Origin: Tissierella_A sp964489715
GTDB taxonomy: Bacteria > Bacillota > Clostridia > Tissierellales > Tissierellaceae
DNA: 21,336 bases
Assembly: GCA_964489715.1 (NCBI GenBank)
Contig: CAZBAK010000027.1
Span: forward strand, 1 to 21,336
Reading direction: 5' to 3'
Shown here piece by piece: positions 14,545-21,336 of the stretch (position 1 is the first letter of the stretch; the number at the start of each line of letters is the position of its first letter). Made by a program: the position numbers and the translations under genes. A model generated the notes under the pieces. That model ran no database searches and was not told the DNA's origin. It saw nothing but the letters and a program-made list of their open reading frames with translations.

Positions 14545-16386
14545 ATGGATGATAAAAAAGGAACAAAAAAGAACCCAAATAAGGGTCCAAAGAAAAAAAT
14601 GATTTATTACTATATTATAGTGACCATAGTTCTTATAGTTATAAATACTATTATAAGACCTAACATAGCTAAATCTAAAATAAAAGAAATAAATTATGGA
14701 ACTTTTATAAATATGATAGAAAACAATGAAATCAAAAATGTGAAAATAGGTCCAAGGGAAATAACTATAGAACCAGTTAAAGGAAATGATGATAATATCT
14801 ATACTACCGTTAGAATTGATGATAAAGATCTGGTAGAAAGACTTGAAAAAGCTAATATAGAAGATTATAAAGGAGAGCTTCCTAAGGAGCTTTCTCCATT
14901 TTTAAATTTTATAATATCCTTTATATTACCTCTCTTGATATTCTTTGCTTTAGGACAACTTCTTTTTAGAAGTATGCAAAAGAAAATGGGTGGAGGAAAT
15001 GCCATGAGTTTTGGTAAAAGTAATGCCAAGGTCTATGTAGCAGCTGAAGGTGGAAAAACCTTTAAAGACGTTGCTGGTCAAGATGAGGCAAAAGAAGCTT
15101 TGACAGAGATTGTAGATTTTCTTCATCATCCTCAGAGATATAAAGAGATAGGAGCTCAACTTCCAAAGGGAGCCCTTTTAGTAGGTCCACCTGGAACAGG
15201 GAAAACTCTTCTTGCAAGAGCTGTAGCAGGAGAAGCAGATGTACCTTTCTTTTCCATATCAGGTTCTGAGTTTATAGAGATGTTTGTAGGTATGGGTGCT
15301 GCTAAAATAAGAGATTTATTTAAGCAGGCGCAGGAAAAGGCACCATGTATAGTTTTCATAGATGAGATAGATACTATAGGTAAGAAAAGAGATTCAGGTG
15401 GATTTTCAGGTAATGATGAAAGAGAGCAAACCTTAAATCAACTTTTAAGTGAGATGGATGGGTTTGATGGGAATGAGGGAGTTGTTATACTGGCAGCTAC
15501 AAATAGGCCAGACTCATTAGATAATGCTCTTTTAAGACCAGGAAGATTTGACAGAAGAATACCTGTAGAGCTACCAGATATAGCAGGAAGAGAAGCAGTG
15601 CTTGAAGTTCATTCTAAAGATGTAAAAATGGATGAAGATATAGACTTCAATGCCATAGCTAGAGCTACGGCTGGAGGTTCAGGAGCGGATCTAGCTAACA
15701 TCATAAATGAAGCTGCCTTAAGAGCTGTAAAATTGGGTCGAGAAAAGATAATACAAGAAGATTTAGAAGAGTCAGTAGAAGTTATATTGGCAGGTTATCA
15801 AAGAAAAACAGCTGTAATATCACCAAAGGAGAAGAGAATAATTGCATATCATGAAATAGGCCATGCACTGGTAGCTGCAAAACAAACAGATTCAGATCCA
15901 GTTCACAAGATTACTATAATACCAAGAACATCAGGTGCACTTGGATATACTATGCAAATAGCTGAAGATGAAAGTGTTTTGATGAGCAAAGAAGAATTAT
16001 TTAATAAAATAGTTACTTATTCTGGTGGACGAGCAGCTGAAGATATAGTTTTTGGTAGCATAACTTCTGGCGCAGCAAATGATATTGAACAGGCTACAAA
16101 AATAGCTAGAAGTATGGTTACTAGATTTGGTATGAGTGAACATTTTGGCATGATGGCACTTGAAACTGTTACTAATAAATATCTGGGAGGAGACTCTTCG
16201 CTTAGTTGTTCTGAAGAAACTTCTTACAAGGTAGATAAGGAAGTATTAAATATAATACAACTTGCATATGAGAAAGCTAAAGATATATTAAATGAAAATA
16301 GAGGAAAACTAATAGAAATTTCAAATTATTTACTTGAAATGGAAACTATAACTGGAGAAAAATTTATGGAGATGCTAGAGAATTAA
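14545..16386 (+). CDS. ftsH: ATP-dependent zinc metalloprotease FtsH
   Basis: The 613-residue protein has a Lys-rich cytoplasmic N-terminus, TM1 (about 19-37), a small extracytoplasmic domain and TM2 (about 121-143). The AAA module follows, with Walker A GPPGTGKT (214-221), pore loop MFVGMGAA, Walker B IVFIDE (269-274) and the second region of homology with its arginine fingers (LLRPGRFDRR). The zinc site is HEIGH (436-440), with a further Asp later (SGAANDIEQA). It is a membrane hexamer that extracts and degrades membrane and short-lived proteins. The tail ends soon after the protease domain, without the long C-terminal extension of some FtsH. Linkage to tetR, not to tilS-hpt, suggests an inducible copy, perhaps a second paralogue. 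AGAGGGG precedes the ATG. Confidence 0.95.
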   Translation: MDDKKGTKKNPNKGPKKKMIYYYIIVTIVLIVINTIIRPNIAKSKIKEINYGTFINMIENNEIKNVKIGPREITIEPVKGNDDNIYTTVRIDDKDLVERLEKANIEDYKGELPKELSPFLNFIISFILPLLIFFALGQLLFRSMQKKMGGGNAMSFGKSNAKVYVAAEGGKTFKDVAGQDEAKEALTEIVDFLHHPQRYKEIGAQLPKGALLVGPPGTGKTLLARAVAGEADVPFFSISGSEFIEMFVGMGAAKIRDLFKQAQEKAPCIVFIDEIDTIGKKRDSGGFSGNDEREQTLNQLLSEMDGFDGNEGVVILAATNRPDSLDNALLRPGRFDRRIPVELPDIAGREAVLEVHSKDVKMDEDIDFNAIARATAGGSGADLANIINEAALRAVKLGREKIIQEDLEESVEVILAGYQRKTAVISPKEKRIIAYHEIGHALVAAKQTDSDPVHKITIIPRTSGALGYTMQIAEDESVLMSKEELFNKIVTYSGGRAAEDIVFGSITSGAANDIEQATKIARSMVTRFGMSEHFGMMALETVTNKYLGGDSSLSCSEETSYKVDKEVLNIIQLAYEKAKDILNENRGKLIEISNYLLEMETITGEKFMEMLEN

Positions 16387-16419
16387 ATAAAATCTTTTAA
16401 AAAGAGAGGGAGAGAATTT

Positions 16420-17166
16420 ATGGGAGAATATAGCGAAGAAGTTAGTATAGCCTATTATAATTGTGACAAGTCTGGACATATAAGATTAGCATCACTATTA
16501 GAATACTTAATAGAGACGTCCTCTCTTCATAGTGATTCTTTAGGACTAGGCTATGATGAAATGCTTAAAAGAAATTATGCATGGATCTTAAGTAGATGGA
16601 AGATTAAAATATATAAATATCCTAAGGCAAGAGATAAAATAAAGATTAAAACATGGATATCTAGATTTGATAAATTTTATGCAAATAGAGAGTTTGCTGT
16701 CTATGATAGTAATAAGCAACTAATTGCCAAGGCTTCTACTCTATGGGTATTTATGAATACAAGGAGAAAGAGACCTGTAAGAATACCTGCAGAGATATAT
16801 GATAAAACTGAAATCCTAGATAAGAAAAATTTTCATGAATTTTTAGAGTATGATAAAGATTACAATAATCAAAGATCCATGGACTTCAGAGTTAGAAAGA
16901 CTGATATTGATTATAATAATCATGTAAATAATATTAGGTATGTAGATTGGTTTTTAGAAATAGTAGAATTAGAAATAGAAGAAAAATATTTTTTAGAAGA
17001 ACTTGATATATATTATAGAAAAGAAGTAAAATATGATAGTATAATAGAGTCAAGGATAAGCACTAAAGAGATAAAAGAAGGAAAAATAGAATTTTTCCAT
17101 GAAATATATAATAAAGATATAGAAGAACTTACCACATTGGCAAGAAGTGTTTGGAAGAAAAGTTAG
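16420..17166 (+). CDS. Acyl-ACP thioesterase
   Basis: The 248-residue product has the double hot-dog layout of bacterial acyl-ACP thioesterases (FatA/FatB-like). The catalytic set in the second hot dog is D164-Y-N166-N-H168 followed by VNN, equivalent to the Asp/Asn/His of the plant enzymes. The N-terminal half has the substrate-side helix and WILSRWKIKI strand. It releases free fatty acids from acyl carrier protein in the cytoplasm, diverting them from phospholipid synthesis. A purine-rich GAGAGGGAGAG precedes the ATG. It lies 33 bases after ftsH with no terminator between, so it is probably in the tetR operon. Chain-length preference cannot be read from sequence. Confidence 0.9.
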   Translation: MGEYSEEVSIAYYNCDKSGHIRLASLLEYLIETSSLHSDSLGLGYDEMLKRNYAWILSRWKIKIYKYPKARDKIKIKTWISRFDKFYANREFAVYDSNKQLIAKASTLWVFMNTRRKRPVRIPAEIYDKTEILDKKNFHEFLEYDKDYNNQRSMDFRVRKTDIDYNNHVNNIRYVDWFLEIVELEIEEKYFLEELDIYYRKEVKYDSIIESRISTKEIKEGKIEFFHEIYNKDIEELTTLARSVWKKS

Positions 17167-17205
17167 TATAGATTCACTATAAAACACAAAAATGGAGTGA
17201 GTAAA

Positions 17206-17673
17206 ATGGAATACATTAATATGAATATGAAAAAACAAAAGACAATAGCCCTAGTAGCCCATGATAACATGAAGGACGAATTATTAGAATGGGTAGAAGA
17301 TAATAAACATGTGCTACAAGAACATATTCTTTGTGGAACTGGAACTACAGCTTCACTTATAGAAGAAAAAATAAAGTTAAAAGTAAGGGCATTTAAATCA
17401 GGCCCTATGGGTGGAGATCAGCAGCTTGGGGCCAATATAAGTGAGGGTAATATTGATATTATGATATTCCTATGGGACCCTTTAGAAGCCCAGCCTCATG
17501 ATCCAGATGTAAAAGCACTGCTGCGTATAGCTGTTCTTTATGATATACCTGTTGCAAATAATAGAGCAAGTGCAGACTTTATACTATCCTCACCTTTTAT
17601 GAGTAAGGATTATAAAAGGCATATAATAGATTATGAGAATTTTGTAAAAGAAAGAAGAAAAACTTTTTTATAA
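17206..17673 (+). CDS. mgsA: Methylglyoxal synthase
   Basis: The 155-residue protein is close to the usual length (about 152). It shows ALVAHDNMK, the phosphate-binding GTGTT, SGPMGGDQQLGA with the catalytic Asp, and the QPHDPDVKALLR segment with the conserved His. It converts dihydroxyacetone phosphate to methylglyoxal and phosphate, a bypass of lower glycolysis used when phosphate is short or sugar phosphates pile up. ATG 17206 is preferred because the in-frame GTG at 17197 overlaps the ribosome binding site GGAGTGAG (17194-17201). It follows the thioesterase by 39 bases and probably ends the tetR-ftsH transcript. A link between methylglyoxal production and the other genes is not obvious. 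Confidence 0.95.
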   Translation: MEYINMNMKKQKTIALVAHDNMKDELLEWVEDNKHVLQEHILCGTGTTASLIEEKIKLKVRAFKSGPMGGDQQLGANISEGNIDIMIFLWDPLEAQPHDPDVKALLRIAVLYDIPVANNRASADFILSSPFMSKDYKRHIIDYENFVKERRKTFL

Positions 17674-17697
17674 GGTCAAATTATCAAAGCTCAATCT

Positions 17698-17716
17698 TTA
17701 AAAAGCTTGCTTTTAA
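17698..17716 (+). terminator. Weak terminator candidate after mgsA
   Basis: TTAAAAAGC and GCTTTTAA can form a short AT-rich hairpin ending in TTTT. The loop is tight and the stem weak, so this is tentative. Confidence 0.35.
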
Positions 17717-17727
17717 CTATAAATTAC

Positions 17728-17756
17728 TTGCATTATTCTTAAACTGATGCTATTAT
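17728..17756 (+). promoter_or_regulatory. Promoter of the cold-shock gene
   Basis: TTGCAT (17728-17733) and TATTAT (17751-17756) are 17 bases apart, and TGC immediately before the -10 makes it an extended -10. Transcription from about 17763 would give a leader of about 130 bases, typical of cold-shock genes whose leader RNA changes fold with temperature. Confidence 0.75.
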
Positions 17757-17762
17757 TAAAAT

Positions 17763-17894
17763 AGAACTTTAATTCAGTGGTAAAAGAAAGTAACACAATA
17801 ATTTCTGCAGTGTCTTTTAATAAGTATAGTAGGGAATTTTTATTTGTGAAATTTTACAACTAATTAAAGAAATAAATTTTTCGGAGGTATATGA
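17763..17894 (+). promoter_or_regulatory. Long 5' leader of the cold-shock gene
   Basis: About 130 transcribed bases without an ORF. It includes the near-palindrome TTGTGAAATTTTACAA (17844-17859) and the GGAGG (17883-17887) for the start at 17895. An overlapping ATG at 17891 is out of frame. A thermosensing role is assumed from the gene type, not shown. Confidence 0.5.
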
Positions 17895-18092
17895 ATGAAG
17901 GGTACAGTAAAGTGGTTTAACGCAGAAAAAGGTTACGGATTTATTACTACTGAAGAAGGCAATGATGTATTTGCTCACTTTTCACAAATCAATAAAGAAG
18001 GATTCAAAACATTAGAAGAAGGCCAAGAAGTTACGTTTGATGTTGTTCAAGGTGAAAAAGGTCTACAAGCTGAAAATATAGAAACTATGTAA
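17895..18092 (+). CDS. Cold-shock protein (CspA family)
   Basis: The 65-residue protein is a single OB-fold cold-shock domain of normal length. RNP1 is KGYGFITTEE (about 12-21) and RNP2 is VFAHFS (about 25-30), with aromatic residues at the nucleic-acid face. It binds single-stranded RNA and DNA and keeps mRNA unfolded in the cytoplasm. GGAGG seven bases upstream sets ATG 17895. It has its own extended -10 promoter, long leader and terminator, so it is monocistronic and probably highly expressed. Which of several Csp paralogues this is cannot be told. Confidence 0.95.
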   Translation: MKGTVKWFNAEKGYGFITTEEGNDVFAHFSQINKEGFKTLEEGQEVTFDVVQGEKGLQAENIETM

Positions 18093-18103
18093 TAAAAAAT
18101 AAT

Positions 18104-18138
18104 AACCTCTTTTAGAGCTAATCTTTAAGAGGTTTTTT
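18104..18138 (+). terminator. Terminator after the cold-shock gene
   Basis: AACCTCTT (18104-18111) pairs with AAGAGGTT (18127-18134), with further partial pairing inside the loop, followed by TTTTTT. Confidence 0.85.
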
Positions 18139-18169
18139 ATTAATTTTTTTAAAAAGGGAGATAGAAATA

Positions 18170-18916
18170 GTGGAAAATAAAACAGTTGCAAAAGTAAATG
18201 GTAAAGAAATCAATCAAGCAGATGTATTTAAATTTTTAAATGAGATAGATCCTCAAGTTGCTAGTCAATTTAATAATCCTGAGGGAGTACAAAAGATAAT
18301 AGATGAATTAATTAATCAAGAATTAATTTATTTAGATGCTAAGGAGAATAAAATAGATGAAGAAAAAGAATATAAAGATCTATTAGAAGAAAGTAAAAAG
18401 GCACTCTTAAAGAGCTATGCTTTAAATAAACTTATAGCAGAAGTAAATCCTAGCGAAGAAGAATTAAAAGAATATTACAATGAAAGTCAAGAACATTTTA
18501 AGAAGCCAGAAACTAGAGTTGCAAGTCATATTTTAGTTGGATCTGAAGAAAAAGCAAACGAAGTTTATAAAGAGATACAAGACGGTTTAAAATTTGAAGA
18601 TGCGGCTGCTAAATACTCAACATGTCCTTCAAAAGATAAGGGTGGAAGTCTAGGAGAGTTTGGTAAAGGTCAAATGATCCCTGAATTTGAAAATCATGCT
18701 TTTTCTATGGAAAAAGGGGAAATATCAGAGCCTGTTAAAAGTCAATTTGGTTACCACATAATTAGACTTGAAGAAAAGAATGAAGAAGGAACAAGAACTT
18801 TTGAAGAAGCCAAGGATGAAATAAATCAAGTAGTAGCTAGAATTCAACAACAAGAAGTATATTTAGATAAAATAGAAAAACTTAAGGAAACATATAAAGT
18901 CGAAAAATTTGATTAA
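18170..18916 (+). CDS. Parvulin-type peptidyl-prolyl isomerase without export signal
   Basis: The 248-residue protein has a SurA/PrsA-like helical N-terminal region (about 1-110), a rotamase domain (about 115-208) and a C-terminal helix. The rotamase motifs are ASHILVGSEEKA, KYSTCPSKDKGGSLGEFGKG, MIPEFENHAF and FGYHIIRLEEK, typical of active parvulins. It should catalyse Xaa-Pro isomerisation and act as a folding helper. Unlike PrsA, it starts directly with MENKTVAKVNGKEI: no hydrophobic signal and no lipobox Cys, so it is probably cytoplasmic. The GTG start follows AAAGGGAG (18153-18160) by nine bases. No upstream in-frame signal is possible because the cold-shock terminator lies 30 bases before. 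No separate promoter is evident, so it may depend on read-through. Confidence 0.9.
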   Translation: MENKTVAKVNGKEINQADVFKFLNEIDPQVASQFNNPEGVQKIIDELINQELIYLDAKENKIDEEKEYKDLLEESKKALLKSYALNKLIAEVNPSEEELKEYYNESQEHFKKPETRVASHILVGSEEKANEVYKEIQDGLKFEDAAAKYSTCPSKDKGGSLGEFGKGQMIPEFENHAFSMEKGEISEPVKSQFGYHIIRLEEKNEEGTRTFEEAKDEINQVVARIQQQEVYLDKIEKLKETYKVEKFD

Positions 18917-18925
18917 GGATCTTTC

Positions 18926-18967
18926 AAGAGATGTGGTCTATAGCTATAGATCATATCTCTTTTTTTA
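18926..18967 (+). terminator. Terminator after the parvulin gene
   Basis: AAGAGATGTGGTCTATAG (18926-18943) pairs with CTATAGATCATATCTCTT (18944-18961) using two G.T pairs, then TTTTTT follows. It isolates the NQR operon. Confidence 0.88.
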
Positions 18968-18969
18968 TA

Positions 18970-18998
18970 TTCAAATATAGGTAAATAAATGATATAAT
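18970..18998 (+). promoter_or_regulatory. Promoter of the nqr-type operon
   Basis: TTCAAA (18970-18975) and TATAAT (18993-18998) are 17 bases apart, with TGA just before the -10 (extended -10). The predicted start is near 19005, giving a leader of about 88 bases. Confidence 0.72.
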
Positions 18999-19013
18999 AG
19001 AAATAAGATACTT

Positions 19014-19031
19014 TTGTGAATATTTTTACAA
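19014..19031 (+). promoter_or_regulatory. Candidate Rex (NADH/NAD+) operator
   Basis: TTGTGAATATTTTTACAA is 18 bp. The left half TTGTGAA equals the Bacillus-type Rex half site, and the right half TTTACAA differs from TTCACAA by one base. It lies just after the predicted transcript start, a repressing position. AGATAC (19006-19011) and GTATCT (19039-19044) flank it as an outer inverted repeat. Confidence 0.55.
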
Positions 19032-19092
19032 TAATTAGGTATCTATAAGATGAAATAATTTATTAATTTAATTAAATCTTGGAGGTGGTTTT

Positions 19093-20076
19093 TTGTTAAA
19101 GGAATGGTTTTCTAAATATTTTATGAATCAAAAGATGATGAGGACAGTTATAACTTCTTTGATTCCCATCATCATAGCATCCGTATACTTTTTTGGCTGG
19201 AGAACTTTATTATTACTTCTTGTAGTTACTATATTTGGTGTAGCAACTGAATATATCTTTGAAAAGAGAAATAATAAAAAGATCTCTGAAGCTATATTTG
19301 TAACATGTATCTTATATACTATGATACTGCCGCCAGCTACTCCTTATTGGATAGCAGTTGTAGGTATTGTATTTGGGGTAATGTTTGCTAAAGAAGTATT
19401 TGGAGGTTTTGGAAGAAATGTTTTTAATCCAGCATTAGTTGCTAGAGCCTTTGTTTATGTAAGTTTCCCAGCGGCACTTACAATACAGTGGTCTGAAGTT
19501 TCTCAAAGTTTTCCAGGAGGATTTGCTACATATATAACTAAAGGAGTAGAAGCGGTTTCAGAAGCAACACCTATGCTTGTATTTAGAAATGCAGGAAGAA
19601 TGGTAGATTACAAAAGTCTATTAATAGGTAATGTATCAGGTTCTATAGGAGAAACCAGTGCTGTTTTAATAATTTTAGCAGGTATTTATTTGATTTATAA
19701 AAAAGTAGCATCTTGGCAAATTATGGCAGGAACTTTACTAGGCTTTTTAGGCCTAACTAGTATTATTTATTTCACAGGTAGTACTGAAGTTGCAAATCCA
19801 TTGTTTGCACTCTTATCTGGAGGTTTTTTATTTGGAACTGTATTTATGGCAACTGATCCTATTTCAGGAGCTAAAACAAAAGAGGGAAAGTGGATATATG
19901 GAATTATGATAGGTCTTATTACAGTAATAATAAGAACTTTCTCACTTTTTACAGGTGGGATGATGTTTGCTATCTTAATTTCTAATACATTTGTACCTAT
20001 CTTAGATGAAGCTATAAAGGGATTTAAAAAACGTAGAAAAGAGAATAAAAAGAAGAAAGAGGGGCTAGCAATATGA
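19093..20076 (+). CDS. nqrB: Na+-NQR subunit B-like protein (NqrB/RnfD family), short form
   Basis: The 327-residue membrane protein fits NqrB better than RnfD: FVTCILYTMILPP, AKEVFGGFGRNVFNPAL, LIGNVSGSIGE and FMATDPISGAKTKEGKW all follow the NqrB pattern. Thr159 in VSEATP matches the Thr that carries covalent FMN. It lacks about 85 N-terminal residues of Vibrio NqrB. NqrB is a core electron-carrying and ion-translocating subunit in the cytoplasmic membrane. TTG 19093 follows GGAGGTGG (19081-19088). It is first in its operon, with no nqrA or rnfC upstream; a terminator, promoter and Rex-like site lie there instead. It overlaps nqrC by ATGA. An RnfD label is the main alternative. Confidence 0.88.
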   Translation: MLKEWFSKYFMNQKMMRTVITSLIPIIIASVYFFGWRTLLLLLVVTIFGVATEYIFEKRNNKKISEAIFVTCILYTMILPPATPYWIAVVGIVFGVMFAKEVFGGFGRNVFNPALVARAFVYVSFPAALTIQWSEVSQSFPGGFATYITKGVEAVSEATPMLVFRNAGRMVDYKSLLIGNVSGSIGETSAVLIILAGIYLIYKKVASWQIMAGTLLGFLGLTSIIYFTGSTEVANPLFALLSGGFLFGTVFMATDPISGAKTKEGKWIYGIMIGLITVIIRTFSLFTGGMMFAILISNTFVPILDEAIKGFKKRRKENKKKKEGLAI

Positions 20077-20672
20077 AAAAATCTTTTGCTTATCCTATTA
20101 TTTTCATGTCTTTAGTAACGGCTATATATGTATTTTTACTGGCTTCTTTAAATCAAAGTACTGCAGAACAGATTGAGTTCTTAGCAAATACTGATCTTCA
20201 AAGAAAGATTCTCTATGTATTTGATATTCCACTGGAATCAGAAGAACCAGAAGAAATAAATCGACAATTTGAAGAACAAATCGAAACAAAAGAGATAGAT
20301 GGCGAAAGAGTATACCTATTGGAGAAAGATGGAGCGATTGAAGCTTATGCTTATCCTGTAGGAGGGCCAGGTCTTTGGGGAAATATAGAAGCTTATGCTG
20401 GAGTATCCGCAGATTATTCTACCTTAGTAGGAGTTGAATTTATAACCCATTCCGAAACTCCAGGTTTAGGTGGTAGGATCGATGAAAAGTGGTTTAAAGA
20501 ACAATTTAGAGGTATAGACTTAGAAGCTAGAGATAAGGAGTATATAGTATATCCACCAGCTGCAGAAGCTAATGTAGATGCTATAACAGGAGCGACTTCA
20601 ACTTCTCAAGCTGTAAGAAAAATTTTAAATGAAGATATAAATAGAATCAAAGAAGAAAGAAAGGTGGATTAG
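20073..20672 (+). CDS. nqrC: Na+-NQR subunit C-like FMN-binding protein (NqrC/RnfG family)
   Basis: The 199-residue protein has one N-terminal membrane anchor (about 7-25) and an extracytoplasmic FMN-binding domain. GPGLWGNIEAYAGV and HSETPGLGGRIDEKWF match NqrC. Thr175 in ITGATSTSQ is the expected site of phosphoester-linked FMN, attached by the ApbE flavin transferase (gene not in the window). It passes electrons between flavins on the outer face of the complex. Its ATG overlaps the nqrB stop (ATGA), so translation is coupled. It is shorter than Vibrio NqrC (about 257) and close to RnfG in length, in line with an intermediate NQR/Rnf type. Confidence 0.88.
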   Translation: MKKSFAYPIIFMSLVTAIYVFLLASLNQSTAEQIEFLANTDLQRKILYVFDIPLESEEPEEINRQFEEQIETKEIDGERVYLLEKDGAIEAYAYPVGGPGLWGNIEAYAGVSADYSTLVGVEFITHSETPGLGGRIDEKWFKEQFRGIDLEARDKEYIVYPPAAEANVDAITGATSTSQAVRKILNEDINRIKEERKVD

Positions 20673-20675
20673 TCT

Positions 20676-21302
20676 ATGAAAAAAATAAAAGGAATTTTTA
20701 GAATGGGTCTATGGGAAGATAATCCAGTTTTCGGACAGATATTGGGTATTTGTTCTGCACTAGCTGTAACAAATTTAATGCTGAATTCTCTTATTATGGG
20801 ATTGGGACTTATATTTGTAACAGGACTTTCATCTTTTACAATTTCTCTTATAAGACAGTTTACTCCAAAACATATAAGAATGATGATACAGGTACTTATA
20901 ATATCAGCCTATGTAATTATAGTTGATATATTTTTAAAGGCTTACTTGCCAGAGATGAGCAAGGCATTAGGTCCTTATGTAGGGTTGATAATAACTAACT
21001 GCATAATAATGGGTAGAGCAGAAGCTTTTGCCCAAAAGAATAAGCCTTTTGTATCATTGATGGATGGAATTGCATCAGGTCTTGGCTATACTCTTGTTCT
21101 ACTTGCAATATCCTTTGTAAGAGAGTTGTTAGGATTTGGTACTTTATTTGGTATGCAGGTACTACCAGAGAACTTTACACATTGGACAATTATGGTTATG
21201 CCTCCAGCAGCTTTTTTCTTATTAGCTATGATAATATGGGGTGCTAATGGACTTCAAAACAAAAAAAATAAAGAAAAAGGAAAAGAGGTGGCTAAAGCAT
21301 GA
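20676..21302 (+). CDS. nqrD: Na+-NQR subunit D-like membrane protein (NqrD/RnfE family)
   Basis: The 208-residue protein has about six membrane helices. NPVFGQILGICSALAVT, SFTISLIRQ, VDIFLKAY and GLIITNCIIMGRAEA follow NqrD closely and differ from the equivalent RnfE segments (for example LGLCPLLAVT). The conserved Cys in LGIC and TNCI are the ligands of the intramembrane iron centre shared with the neighbouring NqrE. It belongs to the ion-translocating core in the cytoplasmic membrane. AAAGGTGG lies just before the nqrC stop, and the ATG follows three bases after it. Its stop overlaps the next start (ATGA). Confidence 0.9.
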   Translation: MKKIKGIFRMGLWEDNPVFGQILGICSALAVTNLMLNSLIMGLGLIFVTGLSSFTISLIRQFTPKHIRMMIQVLIISAYVIIVDIFLKAYLPEMSKALGPYVGLIITNCIIMGRAEAFAQKNKPFVSLMDGIASGLGYTLVLLAISFVRELLGFGTLFGMQVLPENFTHWTIMVMPPAAFFLLAMIIWGANGLQNKKNKEKGKEVAKA

Positions 21303-21336
21303 TAGAACTAAATCCTTTTGTAATATTTATAGCAGC
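21299..21336 (+). CDS. Start of the next subunit, probably NqrE/RnfA (cut by window edge)
   Basis: The ATG overlaps the nqrD stop as ATGA. The visible residues are MIELNPFVIFIAA, hydrophobic and in the position where nqrE (rnfA) follows nqrD (rnfE). AAGAGGTGG lies upstream. Only 12 codons are visible, so the identity rests mainly on gene order. Confidence 0.6.
   Translation, partial: MIELNPFVIFIA

Noticed and set aside
17844..17859. A second Rex site before the cold-shock gene
   Set aside because: The two halves are 2 bp too close for the Rex dimer spacing of 18 bp, so it is only reported as a related motif.
19093..21302. Calling the last genes rnfD, rnfG and rnfE
   Set aside because: The motifs, especially LGICSALAVT and the following segments of the third gene, match NqrD rather than RnfE; the families are homologous, so the label remains open to a tree.

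Overview
The window looks like a chromosomal stretch from an AT-rich, anaerobic, Gram-positive bacterium of the Clostridia/Tissierellia type. Evidence: A/T-rich codons, strong GGAGG-type ribosome binding sites, frequent TTG and GTG starts, a clostridial one-cluster ferredoxin, a CIRCE heat-shock operator, a Na+-NQR/Rnf-type ion pump operon, and what appears to be a selenocysteine gene. Almost all genes lie on the + strand; the exceptions are mnmA at the left edge and the small selenoprotein-like gene at 13470-13775. The species cannot be named from sequence alone.

Layout. 1-186 (-): start of mnmA. 378-1163: membrane-anchored J-domain protein. 1225-2436: pepT. 2573-6876: two-gene ABC export system whose giant permease carries a roughly 390-residue coiled coil with three 66-residue tandem repeats. 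6963-7784: Mrp/ApbC Fe-S carrier ATPase. 7908-9562: apt and dinB. 9640-11604: CIRCE-controlled htpG. 11686-11877: ferredoxin. 11954-12053: a 100-N assembly gap whose two flanks carry the same 19 bases, so the contigs probably abut. 12073-13419: an orphan GatC-type PTS permease. 13470-13775 (-): a MerT-like small membrane protein with an in-frame TGA exactly where MerT has the second Cys of its CC pair, followed by a bacterial-SECIS-like hairpin. 13923-17673: tetR, ftsH, acyl-ACP thioesterase and mgsA, a tight series behind a palindromic operator. 17895-18092: cold-shock protein with a long leader. 18170-18916: parvulin-type prolyl isomerase without a signal peptide. 19093 to the right edge: nqrB, nqrC, nqrD and the start of nqrE, with a Rex-like operator and no nqrA in front.

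How it fits together. Several genes serve protein quality control and stress (J-protein, HtpG, FtsH, parvulin, Csp). Others serve redox and Fe-S metabolism (ferredoxin, Mrp, NQR-type pump with a candidate NADH-responsive operator). The most unusual item is the minus-strand MerT-like gene: it has its own promoter, ribosome binding site and terminator, but ordinary gene calling breaks it at the TGA. If recoding is real, it is a Cys-Sec metal-transport-like selenoprotein that is easily missed. No stretch over 300 bases is left without a gene once this one is counted.
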